Assembly (NCBI GenBank): GCA_038235165.1
Contig: JBBSUG010000024.1
Span: 1-64,000 of the forward strand
From: GCA-002050365 sp038235165
GTDB lineage: Bacteria; Acidobacteriota; Blastocatellia; Pyrinomonadales; Pyrinomonadaceae
DNA length: 64,000 nt
Direction: 5' to 3'
Made by a program: the position numbers and the translations under genes. This document shows positions 9,264-17,758 of this stretch, piece after piece; positions within the stretch are counted from its first letter, which is position 1; each line of letters starts with the position of its first letter. Below the pieces are notes generated by a model that did not search any database, was not told the DNA's origin, and was given only the letters and a program-made list of their open reading frames with translations.

Positions 9264-9473
9264 ATGTTAGAAATTATTGCAGAAAAAAATAGCAGAGTTG
9301 CGGTTTCGGTTGACGAAGCCGCGAAAATCAGCAGTTTGAGCAAGCCGTTTTTGCGAAATGAAATCCGCAACGGCAATTTACCCGTCAAGCGTCCGGGAAA
9401 TTCCCGGCGCGTCGTAATTATGATGTCCGATTTTATGGATTATCTAAATGGGGAAACCAATGAAGCAAAATGA
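9264..9473 (+). CDS. Small HTH protein, excisionase-like
   Basis: A 69-residue protein built around a MerR/excisionase-type winged helix: VSVDEAAKISSLSKPFLRNEIRNG followed by the wing LPVKRPGNSRRV. Such proteins act as recombination directionality factors or small repressors. It is the first gene of the rightward block and is divergent from the zinc-finger and integrase genes, which is where a directionality factor is often found. The next gene starts inside its 3' end. Confidence 0.75.
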   Translation: MLEIIAEKNSRVAVSVDEAAKISSLSKPFLRNEIRNGNLPVKRPGNSRRVVIMMSDFMDYLNGETNEAK

Positions 9474-9879
9474 AAAAAGCATCGCTGCAAACGATGCCTT
9501 TAGAAACCTAACTAACGAACTAAATAACCAACCAAACAATATGAATAGTAACCCAAATCAACCAATTTTTCAACCACCGCCGATCACCGCCGCGCGAACG
9601 AACCGCGAACTGCTCGAATCAACCAAACTTTCGCGTCTGCCGCGATTGCCGGAACGTCGTCCGACTGCTTTCGACAACACGCCGAAGCCGGTTGTCGTCG
9701 TTTCAACTTGCGCCGGGTGCGGCGTTCGTCTCGATACCGACGATCCGATTCAACAAACATTTACCGGCTGCCGCAAGTGCGTTGGGATTTACGGACGGCT
9801 CGACGCGGCGTTTGCTGAAAATGCCGAACGTAAAAGAAAAGAATTGCTCGAAAAAATGACGGGGGGTTTCAGCCGATGA
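9448..9879 (+). CDS. Hypothetical element protein with CxxC pairs
   Basis: A 143-residue protein. The first 80 residues are polar, with Asn/Gln/Pro-rich sequence (NELNNQPNNMNSN, QPIFQPPPI). Residues 90-112 hold two CxxC pairs (CAGCGVRL, CRKC) that could bind zinc. The ATG at 9448 overlaps the previous gene; the ATG at 9460, also in frame, is equally possible. The stop overlaps the next start (ATGA), showing translational coupling with the TOPRIM-like gene. No function is recognised. Confidence 0.6.
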   Translation: MGKPMKQNEKSIAANDAFRNLTNELNNQPNNMNSNPNQPIFQPPPITAARTNRELLESTKLSRLPRLPERRPTAFDNTPKPVVVVSTCAGCGVRLDTDDPIQQTFTGCRKCVGIYGRLDAAFAENAERKRKELLEKMTGGFSR

Positions 9880-10547
9880 ACCGCCAACCATTAACCGAAA
9901 CGGATTATCAATATTTTGCCGAAAGTTTCTGTTCGCGTGAATTTGTCGAATTATTCGGCATTTTCCGCGCGGGCGATGAAGACGCGGCGGAAATGCTCGG
10001 ACGGAAGCGAAATGCTTCCGTTAAATGGGAATCGGTTGCTTTCCCGCATTACGACACGAACGGAAAAATAACCGAATACTGCTTCAAACCCGAGAACCCG
10101 GAAACGGAAACGCAGCCGGACGGAACGAAAAACCCGAAATACAAATATCTTTTTCCGCCGGGACGCGGCGGCATTCTTTATTTTTCACCAACCGCCAACA
10201 AACAACTATTCACCGACATTTCAAAACCGCTCGTCATTACCGAAGGCAAAAAACAACTGATCTCACTGACAAGAGTTGCCACAGGCGACAACCCGCAGGC
10301 GACGGACTGGCACTTTTTGCCCGTTGCGATTAACGGCGTTTGGGGTTGGCGGAACAAAGCGACGGGCGGCGTGATTCAACAGTTTGACGAAATAGCTTTC
10401 CAGTTTCGCGCTGTTTATCTAGTCTTCGATGCCGACGTTTCGACTAACTGGCAGGTTCGCTATGCACGGCAACAACTTGCCTTGGAACTCCAGCGGCGCG
10501 GCGCGATTGTTTATCTTGCAAATTTAACACCGGGAGGTTTGAAATAA
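9876..10547 (+). CDS. DUF3854 (TOPRIM-like) protein, putative replication factor
   Basis: A 223-residue protein matching the DUF3854 domain that accompanies primase and helicase genes in phages and mobile elements. TOPRIM-like landmarks are visible: the acidic strand VITEGKK with E123, and the VFDADV strand with D185 and D187; a GVWGWRN loop lies between. TOPRIM folds coordinate magnesium in primases and topoisomerases. The start overlaps the previous stop by four bases and the stop (TAATG) overlaps the next start, so it forms a tight unit with the helicase-like gene and is likely to be its partner in element replication. Confidence 0.75.
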   Translation: MNRQPLTETDYQYFAESFCSREFVELFGIFRAGDEDAAEMLGRKRNASVKWESVAFPHYDTNGKITEYCFKPENPETETQPDGTKNPKYKYLFPPGRGGILYFSPTANKQLFTDISKPLVITEGKKQLISLTRVATGDNPQATDWHFLPVAINGVWGWRNKATGGVIQQFDEIAFQFRAVYLVFDADVSTNWQVRYARQQLALELQRRGAIVYLANLTPGGLK

Positions 10548-12523
10548 TGAATAAAGACGGAATTGACGATCTACTCGGAAAATATGAAACCGATCACGGC
10601 GCAAAGACGGCAGTCGAAAAAGGACTGGAACTGATACTTACCGGCTCACAGCTTTTTAACGGCGAAATGCTGGCAACGATCAGTACGGGCAAGATCACAC
10701 TCGGAGCGGCGGCGGCAGACCGCAACAAATGCCGACTGACAGCAAAGACGGCGGACGGCGGCGCGGCGGCAATGGATGTCTTCAACCCGGCAGATGCGGC
10801 GCGGCGCGAAAAGTTTATCAAACAAATCAACGATGTCGTTCAATTGTCCGACGATGAAAAAAGACAGATTGCCGCCGAACTGATAAATCTGGCAGACGCG
10901 GCGGACTCGATTTTCAAAGTCGGATCGGAAACGAAGTCGAAAAAAGCACAGGGCGAACCGGTTGAAGTGTCATTCAAGGTTCTGACAGACGGGCGCATCA
11001 TTGAACAGATTCGCAGCGGGTTTGCGGTTTACAACCCGGAAACCGGCACACACGAAATCACGGATGCCGTCGAAGACGCAGACGGCACAACTTACGCGCC
11101 GGTTGACGACGAACTTTTTACGAAACAAGGCGGCATTCAGCTTGCCGAACAACTAACCGAATACGGCACGGAAACGCAATTGATCGAAGATGTCGAAAAA
11201 TATCTGTCTTCCTATCTCGATCTGAAACCGCTGTTTTTGAGATTGACGGCGTTTTATATTTTGTTCACTTACATTTTCGATTCAGATTCGATTCTCGAAC
11301 TTTCATATTTGAACGCGACCGGCGACCCCGGCAGCGGCAAAAGTCGTTTCGGAATGACGGTTTGTTACGGCTCACATCGCGGACTTTCGCTTGTCACGCC
11401 AAGTGCGGCAAGTCTTTACCGGATCGTTGATAAATTCAAGCCGACTTTGTTTCTTGACGAATTCAACTCCGATGCCAACTCTGACGACGGCGCGGCAATC
11501 ATTCAGATTCTAAATGCCGGCATTCAAAAGACAGCACAAATTCCCCGACAGTCCGCAACCGCTGACGGGAAATATAAAACAGAAATGTTTGATGCTTTTT
11601 GCCCGAAAATTATCGGTTCGCTTAAACAAAGCGCGTCGAATGCTTTCAACTCCAGATGTATCGAAATTCAAATGGAGCGAACGCAGCGGAATGATATTCC
11701 GCTGCGCCTTTCCCGGAAGCATTTAAGCGACGCGCTGAATATCCGTAACAAGTTGACGTTGTGGAGACTTCGGAACATCTCAATTGACTTTGACACCCGA
11801 CTTGACCGGGCGGAACGTGAATTGAGAGAAAGCGGAATTATGCCGCGCTCGATACAAATCAACATTCCGCTGTTCGCGCTGATCGTGGACGATAAATTGA
11901 AACGCGAATTCATTTCACTTCTGAAAGGGCGTGATGAAGTGTTGACCGATGAAAAACAGCGGACGTTTGACGGCGAACTTATTCAAACGCTTCACACGAT
12001 TCTTTTTGATGTCGAAGAAAGCGGCGCGGCGGTCTGGAGCGATCAAGTCGGCGGAACGCAACCGGCGGACGGCGAACTTTGCGAACATTTACGAATCGAA
12101 AAAATAGTTTCGATGCTTAACGACGGACTAAACCAAAAAGACCATTTCAACAGCCGGTATATCGGAAAGAAAATCAGCAGTTTCGGTTTGAGATCGTCAC
12201 AAATTCTGAGGAGAAAATCCGATTATCACAAAAAATCAGCCATTCGCTTTGACGCGCACCGGCTGAAAATAATATTCAAAAATTACGGCTTACCCACACC
12301 CGGCGATTTTCAATTAGACCAATTAGACCAAAACGCTAACATCAATATTGACAGCTACTTAACCCGGTCTAATGGGGAAACGAACGGAAACGGCAATCAA
12401 ACGCCAATAGACCAAGCTAAACCCAATGGACACAGCACTAACAGCGATTGGTCTAATTGGTCTAATGAAAATACGGGAAACGGGGTGAAAGCGGCAAAAG
12501 TGTTAGTTGATGAGGTAATGTGA
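10547..12523 (+). CDS. AAA+ ATPase, putative replicative helicase of the element
   Basis: A 658-residue protein. Residues 1-230 form an N-terminal domain of unknown type. Residues 235-420 form a P-loop ATPase with Walker A GDPGSGKS (K265) and Walker B LFLDEFN (D304, E305), followed by a sensor-like region. A likely winged helix (about 535-585, ISSFGLRSSQILRRK) precedes a low-complexity C-terminal tail rich in Asn, Asp and Gln. Together with the adjacent TOPRIM-like gene this looks like a primase-helicase module. The tail is encoded by an array of TTAGACC/GGTCTAA repeats that may be a DNA site as much as a peptide. Confidence 0.75.
   Translation: MNKDGIDDLLGKYETDHGAKTAVEKGLELILTGSQLFNGEMLATISTGKITLGAAAADRNKCRLTAKTADGGAAAMDVFNPADAARREKFIKQINDVVQLSDDEKRQIAAELINLADAADSIFKVGSETKSKKAQGEPVEVSFKVLTDGRIIEQIRSGFAVYNPETGTHEITDAVEDADGTTYAPVDDELFTKQGGIQLAEQLTEYGTETQLIEDVEKYLSSYLDLKPLFLRLTAFYILFTYIFDSDSILELSYLNATGDPGSGKSRFGMTVCYGSHRGLSLVTPSAASLYRIVDKFKPTLFLDEFNSDANSDDGAAIIQILNAGIQKTAQIPRQSATADGKYKTEMFDAFCPKIIGSLKQSASNAFNSRCIEIQMERTQRNDIPLRLSRKHLSDALNIRNKLTLWRLRNISIDFDTRLDRAERELRESGIMPRSIQINIPLFALIVDDKLKREFISLLKGRDEVLTDEKQRTFDGELIQTLHTILFDVEESGAAVWSDQVGGTQPADGELCEHLRIEKIVSMLNDGLNQKDHFNSRYIGKKISSFGLRSSQILRRKSDYHKKSAIRFDAHRLKIIFKNYGLPTPGDFQLDQLDQNANINIDSYLTRSNGETNGNGNQTPIDQAKPNGHSTNSDWSNWSNENTGNGVKAAKVLVDEVM
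12314..12465. repeat. TTAGACC / GGTCTAA array inside the helicase-like gene
   Basis: Two direct TTAGACC units 9 bp apart (12314, 12323) face two GGTCTAA units 9 bp apart (12450, 12459). A GGTCTAA at 12366 and a near match ATAGACC at 12407 lie between. The pairs encode QLDQLDQ and WSNWSN in the protein tail. The symmetrical layout suggests binding sites, perhaps a replication origin. Confidence 0.6.
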
Positions 12524-12810
12524 TGAACCAAAAAACACAAAAGAAACAATTGAACCGGCAGCTTCAAGATTACGGAGAATGGTTATTCTCCGAACTTAAA
12601 AAGCAGGGCATTGATCTTGAAGTTGTCGGAAACGGTTTGCGCGTCAAAGGCGAAATCACGGCGGCGCAAAAAGAGTTTATCCGTATCTGGAAACGGCAAT
12701 TGATCGAAGCCGCATCGCCGAAATGCCGAAACTGCAATTTAGCGATGGATTTAATTGAAGACGGCAAACTTTGGTTTTGTCCGGTTGGCTGTGAAAGCAG
12801 GGAAAAATAA
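12523..12810 (+). CDS. Small protein with TubC-like N-terminal and zinc ribbon
   Basis: A 95-residue protein. Residues 10-63 (ELKKQGIDLEVVGNGLRVKG ... AQKEFIRIWKRQLIEA) follow the TubC_N docking-domain pattern: helix, short beta-hairpin with GNGLRV, two helices. The remainder has two Cys pairs (CRNC, and CPVGC), a small zinc ribbon. TubC_N domains mediate protein docking in natural-product megasynthases but are also seen near replication genes of mobile elements. The ATG at 12523 overlaps the helicase stop (TGATG); a GTG at 12520 is possible. Confidence 0.6.
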   Translation: MNQKTQKKQLNRQLQDYGEWLFSELKKQGIDLEVVGNGLRVKGEITAAQKEFIRIWKRQLIEAASPKCRNCNLAMDLIEDGKLWFCPVGCESREK

Positions 12811-12813
12811 TTT

Positions 12814-12987
12814 ATGAATACCGAATTTACAACGATGCTTTACGACCGCAAACACTTGGTTATCCGAAACGAAGCAGACCGAAACCCGCTGGTAATTTGC
12901 GAATGTTACTTGCTCGAATCCGCCGAAACGATCTGCGCGGCGTTAATTGAACTGGAAAAACAAAAAGGAGAAAAAACTAATGACTAA
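12814..12987 (+). CDS. Small hypothetical element protein, 57 residues
   Basis: A short frame that fits the gap between its neighbours exactly. It starts with ATG 3 bp after the previous stop and overlaps the next gene by 8 bp. The sequence (MNTEFTTMLYDRKHLVIRNE to LEKQKGEKTND) has the composition of a folded alpha/beta protein with two or three Cys. The codon usage matches that of neighbouring genes. No function is recognised. Confidence 0.55.
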   Translation: MNTEFTTMLYDRKHLVIRNEADRNPLVICECYLLESAETICAALIELEKQKGEKTND

Positions 12988-13558
12988 CGAAACGAAACAA
13001 CAAATAAAAGAAAACGAAATAACCGTCAATCGCTGGAAGGCGGAAAGACTTGCCAAAATTCTAAATCAAAGCGTCGTTTTGCCCGACAACACGGCACAGG
13101 CTTTTTATAAAATAGTCGGTGAATTTACTGAAGGTTTCAGAATTGAAACCCTGCGCGAAAAGATGGATGCGGAAATGCCGAAACTTTGGGATTTTATGCC
13201 GCTGCCGAAAAATGAAGACGAATGGACGGAGTATTTCAATGATTTACTAACCGACTGTGCGGCTCAAGAATGTCTGACGATAAAAGAGGTCTGGCAGATA
13301 ATCGGATACGACCCGGCAGAATTTGAGAAACTGCGCGGCAACGGCTTTTCCTTTGTTGAGGCGTTTGGCGAATTGCATTTGAAGGAAACCGCCGAACAGA
13401 CGGACGCGCGAACAAAAAACCTTGCACCCGAACAGTGTCAAGAACGGATTGAACACGCGGTAAATCAGTGGCGGGAAGGTCAAAAAGAGGTTTCGAGACT
13501 GCAAAACAACGCATTTAATAAGTTTGGCGTGAACATCCGTTTAGAGAACGGATTATAG
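12980..13558 (+). CDS. Hypothetical element protein
   Basis: A 192-residue, mostly helical, acidic, soluble protein. The ATG at 12980 is chosen because AAAGGAG lies 10 bp upstream; the frame is open a little further up to 12947. Trp-rich motifs (KLWDFMPLPKNEDEWTEYF) and a helix with VWQIIGYDP are visible, but I recognise no family. It sits between the replication module and the packaging module. Confidence 0.6.
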   Translation: MTNETKQQIKENEITVNRWKAERLAKILNQSVVLPDNTAQAFYKIVGEFTEGFRIETLREKMDAEMPKLWDFMPLPKNEDEWTEYFNDLLTDCAAQECLTIKEVWQIIGYDPAEFEKLRGNGFSFVEAFGELHLKETAEQTDARTKNLAPEQCQERIEHAVNQWREGQKEVSRLQNNAFNKFGVNIRLENGL

Positions 13559-13628
13559 GAATAGTCGGAGCAAGGCTTAACCAATAAAACGCGCTCAAAT
13601 CGAAGGCGAAACGGACGGAATAACTCAA

Positions 13629-14063
13629 ATGGCAGAAAACACGAAAACAAACGGCGAACAGACGGCGAACCGGCAAACAAACGGCACATTTGCGCCCGGT
13701 CACAAACTCGGCAAACGGTTTCAGAAAGGCGAAACGGGCAACAAAAACGGACGACCGAAAATCACGAAATTGACCGACGCACTCCGGGAACAACTCGCCG
13801 AAGCCGCCCCGGACGCGCCCGAAGAAACGATTGCCGAAGTGATCGCGCGGGCATTGATTCGGGAAGCGAAATCCGGCAACGTGCAGGCGATTCGGGAAAT
13901 CGCCGACCGCACCGAAGGCAAACCGAAACAGGCGATTGATGTTGACTTTCAAATTTCGGACTGGCGAACGATGGCGAAAAATTATTCATTAACGGAAAAC
14001 GATGTTATCAGAGAAGCAAAATTACTCATTGCAGAATCCGCTGCTGATTCAAGCGGCGAATAA
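13629..14063 (+). CDS. DUF5681 protein, putative small terminase-like DNA-binding subunit
   Basis: A 144-residue protein with the basic DUF5681 signature FQKGETGNKNGRPK near residues 35-48, a motif common in proteins encoded immediately before phage large-terminase genes. A helical region follows (LTDALREQLAEAA, VIARALIREAKSGN, IREIADRTEGKPKQ). Small terminase subunits recognise DNA for packaging; that role is inferred from position and motif. The large-terminase ATPase gene starts 62 bp before this gene ends. Confidence 0.7.
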   Translation: MAENTKTNGEQTANRQTNGTFAPGHKLGKRFQKGETGNKNGRPKITKLTDALREQLAEAAPDAPEETIAEVIARALIREAKSGNVQAIREIADRTEGKPKQAIDVDFQISDWRTMAKNYSLTENDVIREAKLLIAESAADSSGE

Positions 14064-14823
14064 CGCAATCAAAAAACGGATTGACCGGGAAAGAGGCGAT
14101 GCCGTGTTGATGGCGGAACGCGCAGGGATTATCCCCGACCCGTGGCAAGCCGACCTTTTGCGGTCCGACGCGAAGCAAATGGTTTTGAACTGTTCGCGGC
14201 AAAGCGGCAAATCAACGGTTAGTTCGGTGTTGACGATTCACCAGGGGATTTATAAAGACAATTCGCTAAGTCTGCTGCTGTCGCCGTCGCTTCGTCAATC
14301 GCAGGAATTATTCCGCAAAGTGCAGACGGTTTACAACAATCTGCATTCGCCGATGATTCCGCAAACAACCGACGAATCAGCATTGAGAATGCAGTTTGAC
14401 AACGGTTCGCGCATTATCGCACTGCCGGGAACGGAAGCGACGATCAGAGGTTTCAGCGATGTTGACTTACTGATTATTGACGAAGCATCAAGAGTGTCGG
14501 ACGCTCTGTACCAAAGTGTCAGACCGATGCTTGCCGTGTCCGGCGGGCGCATCATTCTACTGTCAACGCCGTTCGGCAAACGCGGTTTCTTTCATCAGGA
14601 ATGGACGGAAGGCGAAGACTGGCAGCGCGTGAAAATTACCGCCGACGAATGCCCGCGCATTGATCAGGGATGGTTAGAGCGCGAACGGAAAATGATCGGC
14701 GATTGGTGGTTTTTGCAGGAGTATTTCTGCGAATTTGTTGAAACAAACGATCAGGTTTTTAGCTACGACGATATTCAAGCGGCAATCAGCGACGATCTCG
14801 AACCGCTTTTCCCAATGGAGTAA
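14002..14823 (+). CDS. Terminase large subunit, ATPase part only
   Basis: A 273-residue packaging motor ATPase. Walker A is CSRQSGKST (K70), Walker B is DLLIIDEA (D160, catalytic E161), and the coupling motif is LLSTPFGKRG. The usual sequence after the motor (WWFLQEYFCEF, YDDIQAA) is present, but the protein ends before the nuclease domain, which is encoded by the next gene. Full-length large terminases have about 400-600 residues with both domains in one chain. The start overlaps the DUF5681 gene by 62 bp; no better internal start is obvious. Confidence 0.88.
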   Translation: MLSEKQNYSLQNPLLIQAANNAIKKRIDRERGDAVLMAERAGIIPDPWQADLLRSDAKQMVLNCSRQSGKSTVSSVLTIHQGIYKDNSLSLLLSPSLRQSQELFRKVQTVYNNLHSPMIPQTTDESALRMQFDNGSRIIALPGTEATIRGFSDVDLLIIDEASRVSDALYQSVRPMLAVSGGRIILLSTPFGKRGFFHQEWTEGEDWQRVKITADECPRIDQGWLERERKMIGDWWFLQEYFCEFVETNDQVFSYDDIQAAISDDLEPLFPME

Positions 14824-14833
14824 AACAACAAAA

Positions 14834-15520
14834 ATGATAAACAGCCGATACGAAGACGAACAAACAACAAAAACCGAAAAATCACTATTTATCGGTTTGG
14901 ACTTGGGTCAAGCGCAAGATTTTTCTGCGCTCGGGATTGTCGAATGCGTCCGGTCAACTACGACTTACGACGAAACATTCGACATCACAGCGTTAAACTG
15001 CATTCATTTGCAGCGGTGGCAGCTTCGCACACCATACCCGGCAATCGTCGCCGACGTGGTGAAAATGGTCAACGGGTTGAAACCGTTTCAATCGCCGGAT
15101 TATAAACCCGTCTTAGCCATTGACGCGACGGGCGTCGGTGCGCCGGTGGTGGATTTATTCAAACGCGAAACGATCAACGCCGAACTAAAGCCGATTCAAA
15201 TTGTCGGCGGCGCGAACGTGTCCGAAGAATTCGGCACAACCCGCGTACCGAAACGCGATTTAGTCAGCGTCGTGCAAGTTGCGCTGCAAAGCAAAACTTT
15301 GAAAATCAGCGGCAAACTTCCCGAAGCCGCGACGCTTTCGCGGGAACTGGAAAACTTCACAGTCAAAATCACGGATGCGGCGAACGACGTGTACGGCGCG
15401 TGGCGCGAAGGAACGCACGACGATTTGGTGCTTGCCGTCGCCTTGGCTCTGTGGACGGCAAACAAAACACCGTTTCGAATAACGGAGCGGTCAAAGCAAC
15501 TTTTCAGCAGCTTAGTTTAA
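14834..15520 (+). CDS. Terminase large subunit, RNase H-like nuclease part as a separate gene
   Basis: A 228-residue protein equivalent to the C-terminal nuclease domain of large terminases. The fold's acidic residues are visible: D23 in IGLDLGQAQDFSALG, D97 in LAIDATGVG and D196-D197 in THDDLVLAVALA. The ATG at 14834 lies 10 bp after the stop of the ATPase gene and is in a different frame. Both pieces look complete at their junction, so this looks like a stable split rather than a fresh frameshift. Confidence 0.82.
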   Translation: MINSRYEDEQTTKTEKSLFIGLDLGQAQDFSALGIVECVRSTTTYDETFDITALNCIHLQRWQLRTPYPAIVADVVKMVNGLKPFQSPDYKPVLAIDATGVGAPVVDLFKRETINAELKPIQIVGGANVSEEFGTTRVPKRDLVSVVQVALQSKTLKISGKLPEAATLSRELENFTVKITDAANDVYGAWREGTHDDLVLAVALALWTANKTPFRITERSKQLFSSLV

Positions 15521-15623
15521 TACAAGATGCAAATGAGTTTGTGGCAAATTTTTGTTACAAACACCAACAACCAACCAACCGGCGAACGCGCCGAAATTTA
15601 GAAAATTTAGGGAGAAAAGACAA

Positions 15624-15800
15624 ATGGCAGAAGAAGCAACAAATAATAGTATCTATGACAAGATTCGCGCCGCCGCCGTCGAAAGGCGAAATGCGCGAAC
15701 CAAAGAAAAAGAAAAAGCCGACGAATTTCTTGCCCGGGCAAGAAACAGCGAAACCCCGCTTAACGAAGTAAACCGAAGAATGAGAGGAGAAAACAAATAA
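15624..15800 (+). CDS. Small basic/acidic helical element protein
   Basis: A 58-residue charged helical protein (IRAAAVERRNARTKEKEKAD). The ATG at 15624 is preceded by GGGAGAAAAG, a good ribosome-binding site; upstream in-frame codons are ignored for that reason. Its stop overlaps the start of the next gene (TAATG). No function is known. Confidence 0.6.
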   Translation: MAEEATNNSIYDKIRAAAVERRNARTKEKEKADEFLARARNSETPLNEVNRRMRGENK

Positions 15801-16450
15801 TGAAAGCACTTGAGATTAAATCCGAAATTGATAAGACACAATCAAGAATCGCAGAACTGGAAACGGAACGGGAACAGCAGACAGCAACCGTTGAAGCGGC
15901 TGAAAAATCATACATTAACGGCAAGGCGGACATTGCCAAACTCAATGACGCGCAGGGCAAGCTAAGCCTCTATGAGCGCACTATTGAGTCATTACGGGCA
16001 ACTTATCAAAGGTTAAAATCTGCTTTTGAAAGTCAGTCGGAAGTTGAAACCCGACGCGAACAAATAAAGCAAATGACGGCAGCGGCGAACGAAGTCGGAC
16101 CGCTTGTTAATAACTACTTAAAAACTAGAGATGAATTTCACGAAATTGTGAAAGGCTACGCTGAAAGGCTAATTGCCGAAGGTGAAATGTATCGAAGCAA
16201 GCAAGCGCAGTATCGTCAGATCGTCGGAGAATTAGAGCCAACTGCCGAAGAAATCCAAACAACCGGGCTTGACCAGCAAACATTAACGAGAGCGGGCGCG
16301 ACTTACTTCAACCATCCGCCGCTTGAATACGGCGAACCGATTCAGCTTGCCGAAAATCTGCTTGCCGCAAAAACTAACAAAGCGGAGCAGGCAAAAAGAG
16401 CGGCGGCATTTAGGGAAGCAAGCGCGAAGGCAATTCACAGTAACTTTTAA
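15800..16450 (+). CDS. Coiled-coil element protein
   Basis: A 216-residue protein. Residues 1-100 have strong heptad character (EIDKTQSRIAELETEREQQ, LYERTIESLRATYQRLKSA) and predict a coiled coil; the rest is helical with a Pro/Gly break near 165. In a phage this position after the terminase would hold the portal gene, but nothing portal-like is visible. It might scaffold or bind DNA; function unknown. Translation is coupled to the upstream small gene. Confidence 0.65.
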   Translation: MKALEIKSEIDKTQSRIAELETEREQQTATVEAAEKSYINGKADIAKLNDAQGKLSLYERTIESLRATYQRLKSAFESQSEVETRREQIKQMTAAANEVGPLVNNYLKTRDEFHEIVKGYAERLIAEGEMYRSKQAQYRQIVGELEPTAEEIQTTGLDQQTLTRAGATYFNHPPLEYGEPIQLAENLLAAKTNKAEQAKRAAAFREASAKAIHSNF

Positions 16451-16475
16451 GCAAAAATAAGGAGACAAGACAACT

Positions 16476-16913
16476 ATGACGCAGGAAGAAATACAAATAC
16501 AAAATGCACAAAATGCACAGGACATTATCACGCTCGATTATCCGAAATGGAGTTTTCAACAAAGACGGGCGAACCGCTCCGACGATCACGGACTCTGGCA
16601 GCAGGAACGCGACCGGGTGCTTTCCCGGCAGCAAATTGACAACCAATCCGCCAAAAGCAGTTATCTTGCCGATCTTGAAGCGAAACGGGCGGACAAACGC
16701 GCCGAACACGAAGCCGAACTTGACCGGCAGCTAGAACCGCAAAAGCAGACAATGATGCGCGACTGGATGGCAAACCATCCGGGCAAAACAGCCGCCGACT
16801 TTGAAAAGGATGCCTGGACGCATTTAAGGCAAAATTTAGTCGAACAGCGTGAAAGTGAAATGACACGGGCGACCATCGAAAGCGAACGGGCAAGCGGTAG
16901 ATACTCGCTGTAA
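16476..16913 (+). CDS. Hypothetical charged helical protein, last gene of the rightward block
   Basis: A 145-residue polar protein, rich in Gln, Arg and Glu (LEAKRADKRAEHEAELDRQL). The ATG at 16476 follows AAGGAGA. No known domain is recognised. It closes the rightward block; a strong hairpin follows about 110 bp downstream. Confidence 0.6.
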   Translation: MTQEEIQIQNAQNAQDIITLDYPKWSFQQRRANRSDDHGLWQQERDRVLSRQQIDNQSAKSSYLADLEAKRADKRAEHEAELDRQLEPQKQTMMRDWMANHPGKTAADFEKDAWTHLRQNLVEQRESEMTRATIESERASGRYSL

Positions 16914-17025
16914 ATTATCGCAGCGCAAAAAATAAAATAGCCGTCGTCATTACTTTGCCGGTAAATAAATTATCTTTTACCCCGGCAATTCATACCAAAA
17001 CGACCGCTATGTTACCCCCGACGAA

Positions 17026-17060
17026 AAAGCCGCAAGCGTAAAAACTTGCGGCTTTATATT
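17026..17060. terminator. Terminator hairpin at the end of the rightward block
   Basis: An 11-bp perfect stem (17026-17036 with 17045-17055) with A-rich and T-rich flanks. It lies between convergent genes and may work in both directions. Confidence 0.75.
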
Positions 17061-17062
17061 TC

Positions 17063-17078
17063 CGTTCCAATTGGAACG
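17063..17078. promoter_or_regulatory. 16-bp perfect palindrome
   Basis: CGTTCCAATTGGAACG sits just after the terminator and 5 bp from the end of the leftward gene. It is a plausible site for a dimeric DNA-binding protein or part of the termination structure. Confidence 0.4.
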
Positions 17079-17082
17079 CTTT

Positions 17083-17322
17083 CTAAGTATGGTGTTTCAA
17101 GAATTTCTTTTTGAACCCGGTGAAAAACTTTTTAATTCGCGGATTGCCCGCCGCATAATCAATAATCGAATTGATTTCTTTAATAACTTCCTTGCTGTTC
17201 ACCGCATATCTTGTCTGACAGTCAGCAAGATAATTGACGATCCCAGTTTCCTGTTCGGCGGTCAAATTAACGGTTTCGGTTTTAGCAGTATCGGCTGCAA
17301 TCGGTTCAATATTTGTAGTCAT
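17083..17322 (-). CDS. Small hypothetical element protein
   Basis: A 79-residue protein ending in a basic segment (RIKKFFTGFKKKFLKH). GGAG lies 10-13 bases before the ATG on the minus strand. It is the last gene of a three-gene leftward group that includes the SWIM-like protein. No family is recognised. Confidence 0.5.
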   Translation of the reverse strand: MTTNIEPIAADTAKTETVNLTAEQETGIVNYLADCQTRYAVNSKEVIKEINSIIDYAAGNPRIKKFFTGFKKKFLKHHT

Positions 17323-17409
17323 TTTATGTTATTCTCCTATGTGTGAATCAAATCATTCGTGGTTTGAAAGAGAGGCTTAGGTTGCTGTAACTTCCTAAGC
17401 CTTTCGTTT

Positions 17410-17724
17410 TTATTTAGTTCGTTCGATGTAGATTGCACAGAGCCGCGCGGCGGCGCGATGGCGGCACGGGAAGCCGTTTGCAAACGCTTTGCACTGACAA
17501 GTTCCGTTTGCCGTATAAATCTCGCTGGAAGTATCCGACATCATTAAAAGACTGTGTGAGTCGTGATCGTATGTCATATACGGATTCGATTCAATTTCGA
17601 CCGTTGCCTTGGCAATCGCGTTAATCCATCGTTGCCCGTTTTTCGATGCCGGGTTGATCTTTGCGATAGATTCGGCGGCAATTTGTCCTAAAACTTCGTG
17701 GTTGATCGTTGAAAATGTGTTCAT
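17410..17724 (-). CDS. Small SWIM-type zinc-finger protein
   Basis: A 104-residue protein with a CxC-x8-CxH motif (CQCKAFANGFPCRH) near residues 76-89, the SWIM zinc-finger signature found in DNA- or protein-binding proteins. AGGA precedes the start on the minus strand. The gene is separated from the upstream small gene by a strong hairpin. Its role in the element is unknown; a DNA-contact or regulatory role is a guess. Confidence 0.65.
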   Translation of the reverse strand: MNTFSTINHEVLGQIAAESIAKINPASKNGQRWINAIAKATVEIESNPYMTYDHDSHSLLMMSDTSSEIYTANGTCQCKAFANGFPCRHRAAARLCAIYIERTK

Positions 17725-17758
17725 TGTTTTATTCCGTCCTTATTCGAGTTGGTGTTTC

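Noticed and set aside
15400..15771. 123-codon frame overlapping the terminase nuclease gene
   Set aside because: Out-of-frame with two better-supported genes, basic low-complexity product; a shadow.
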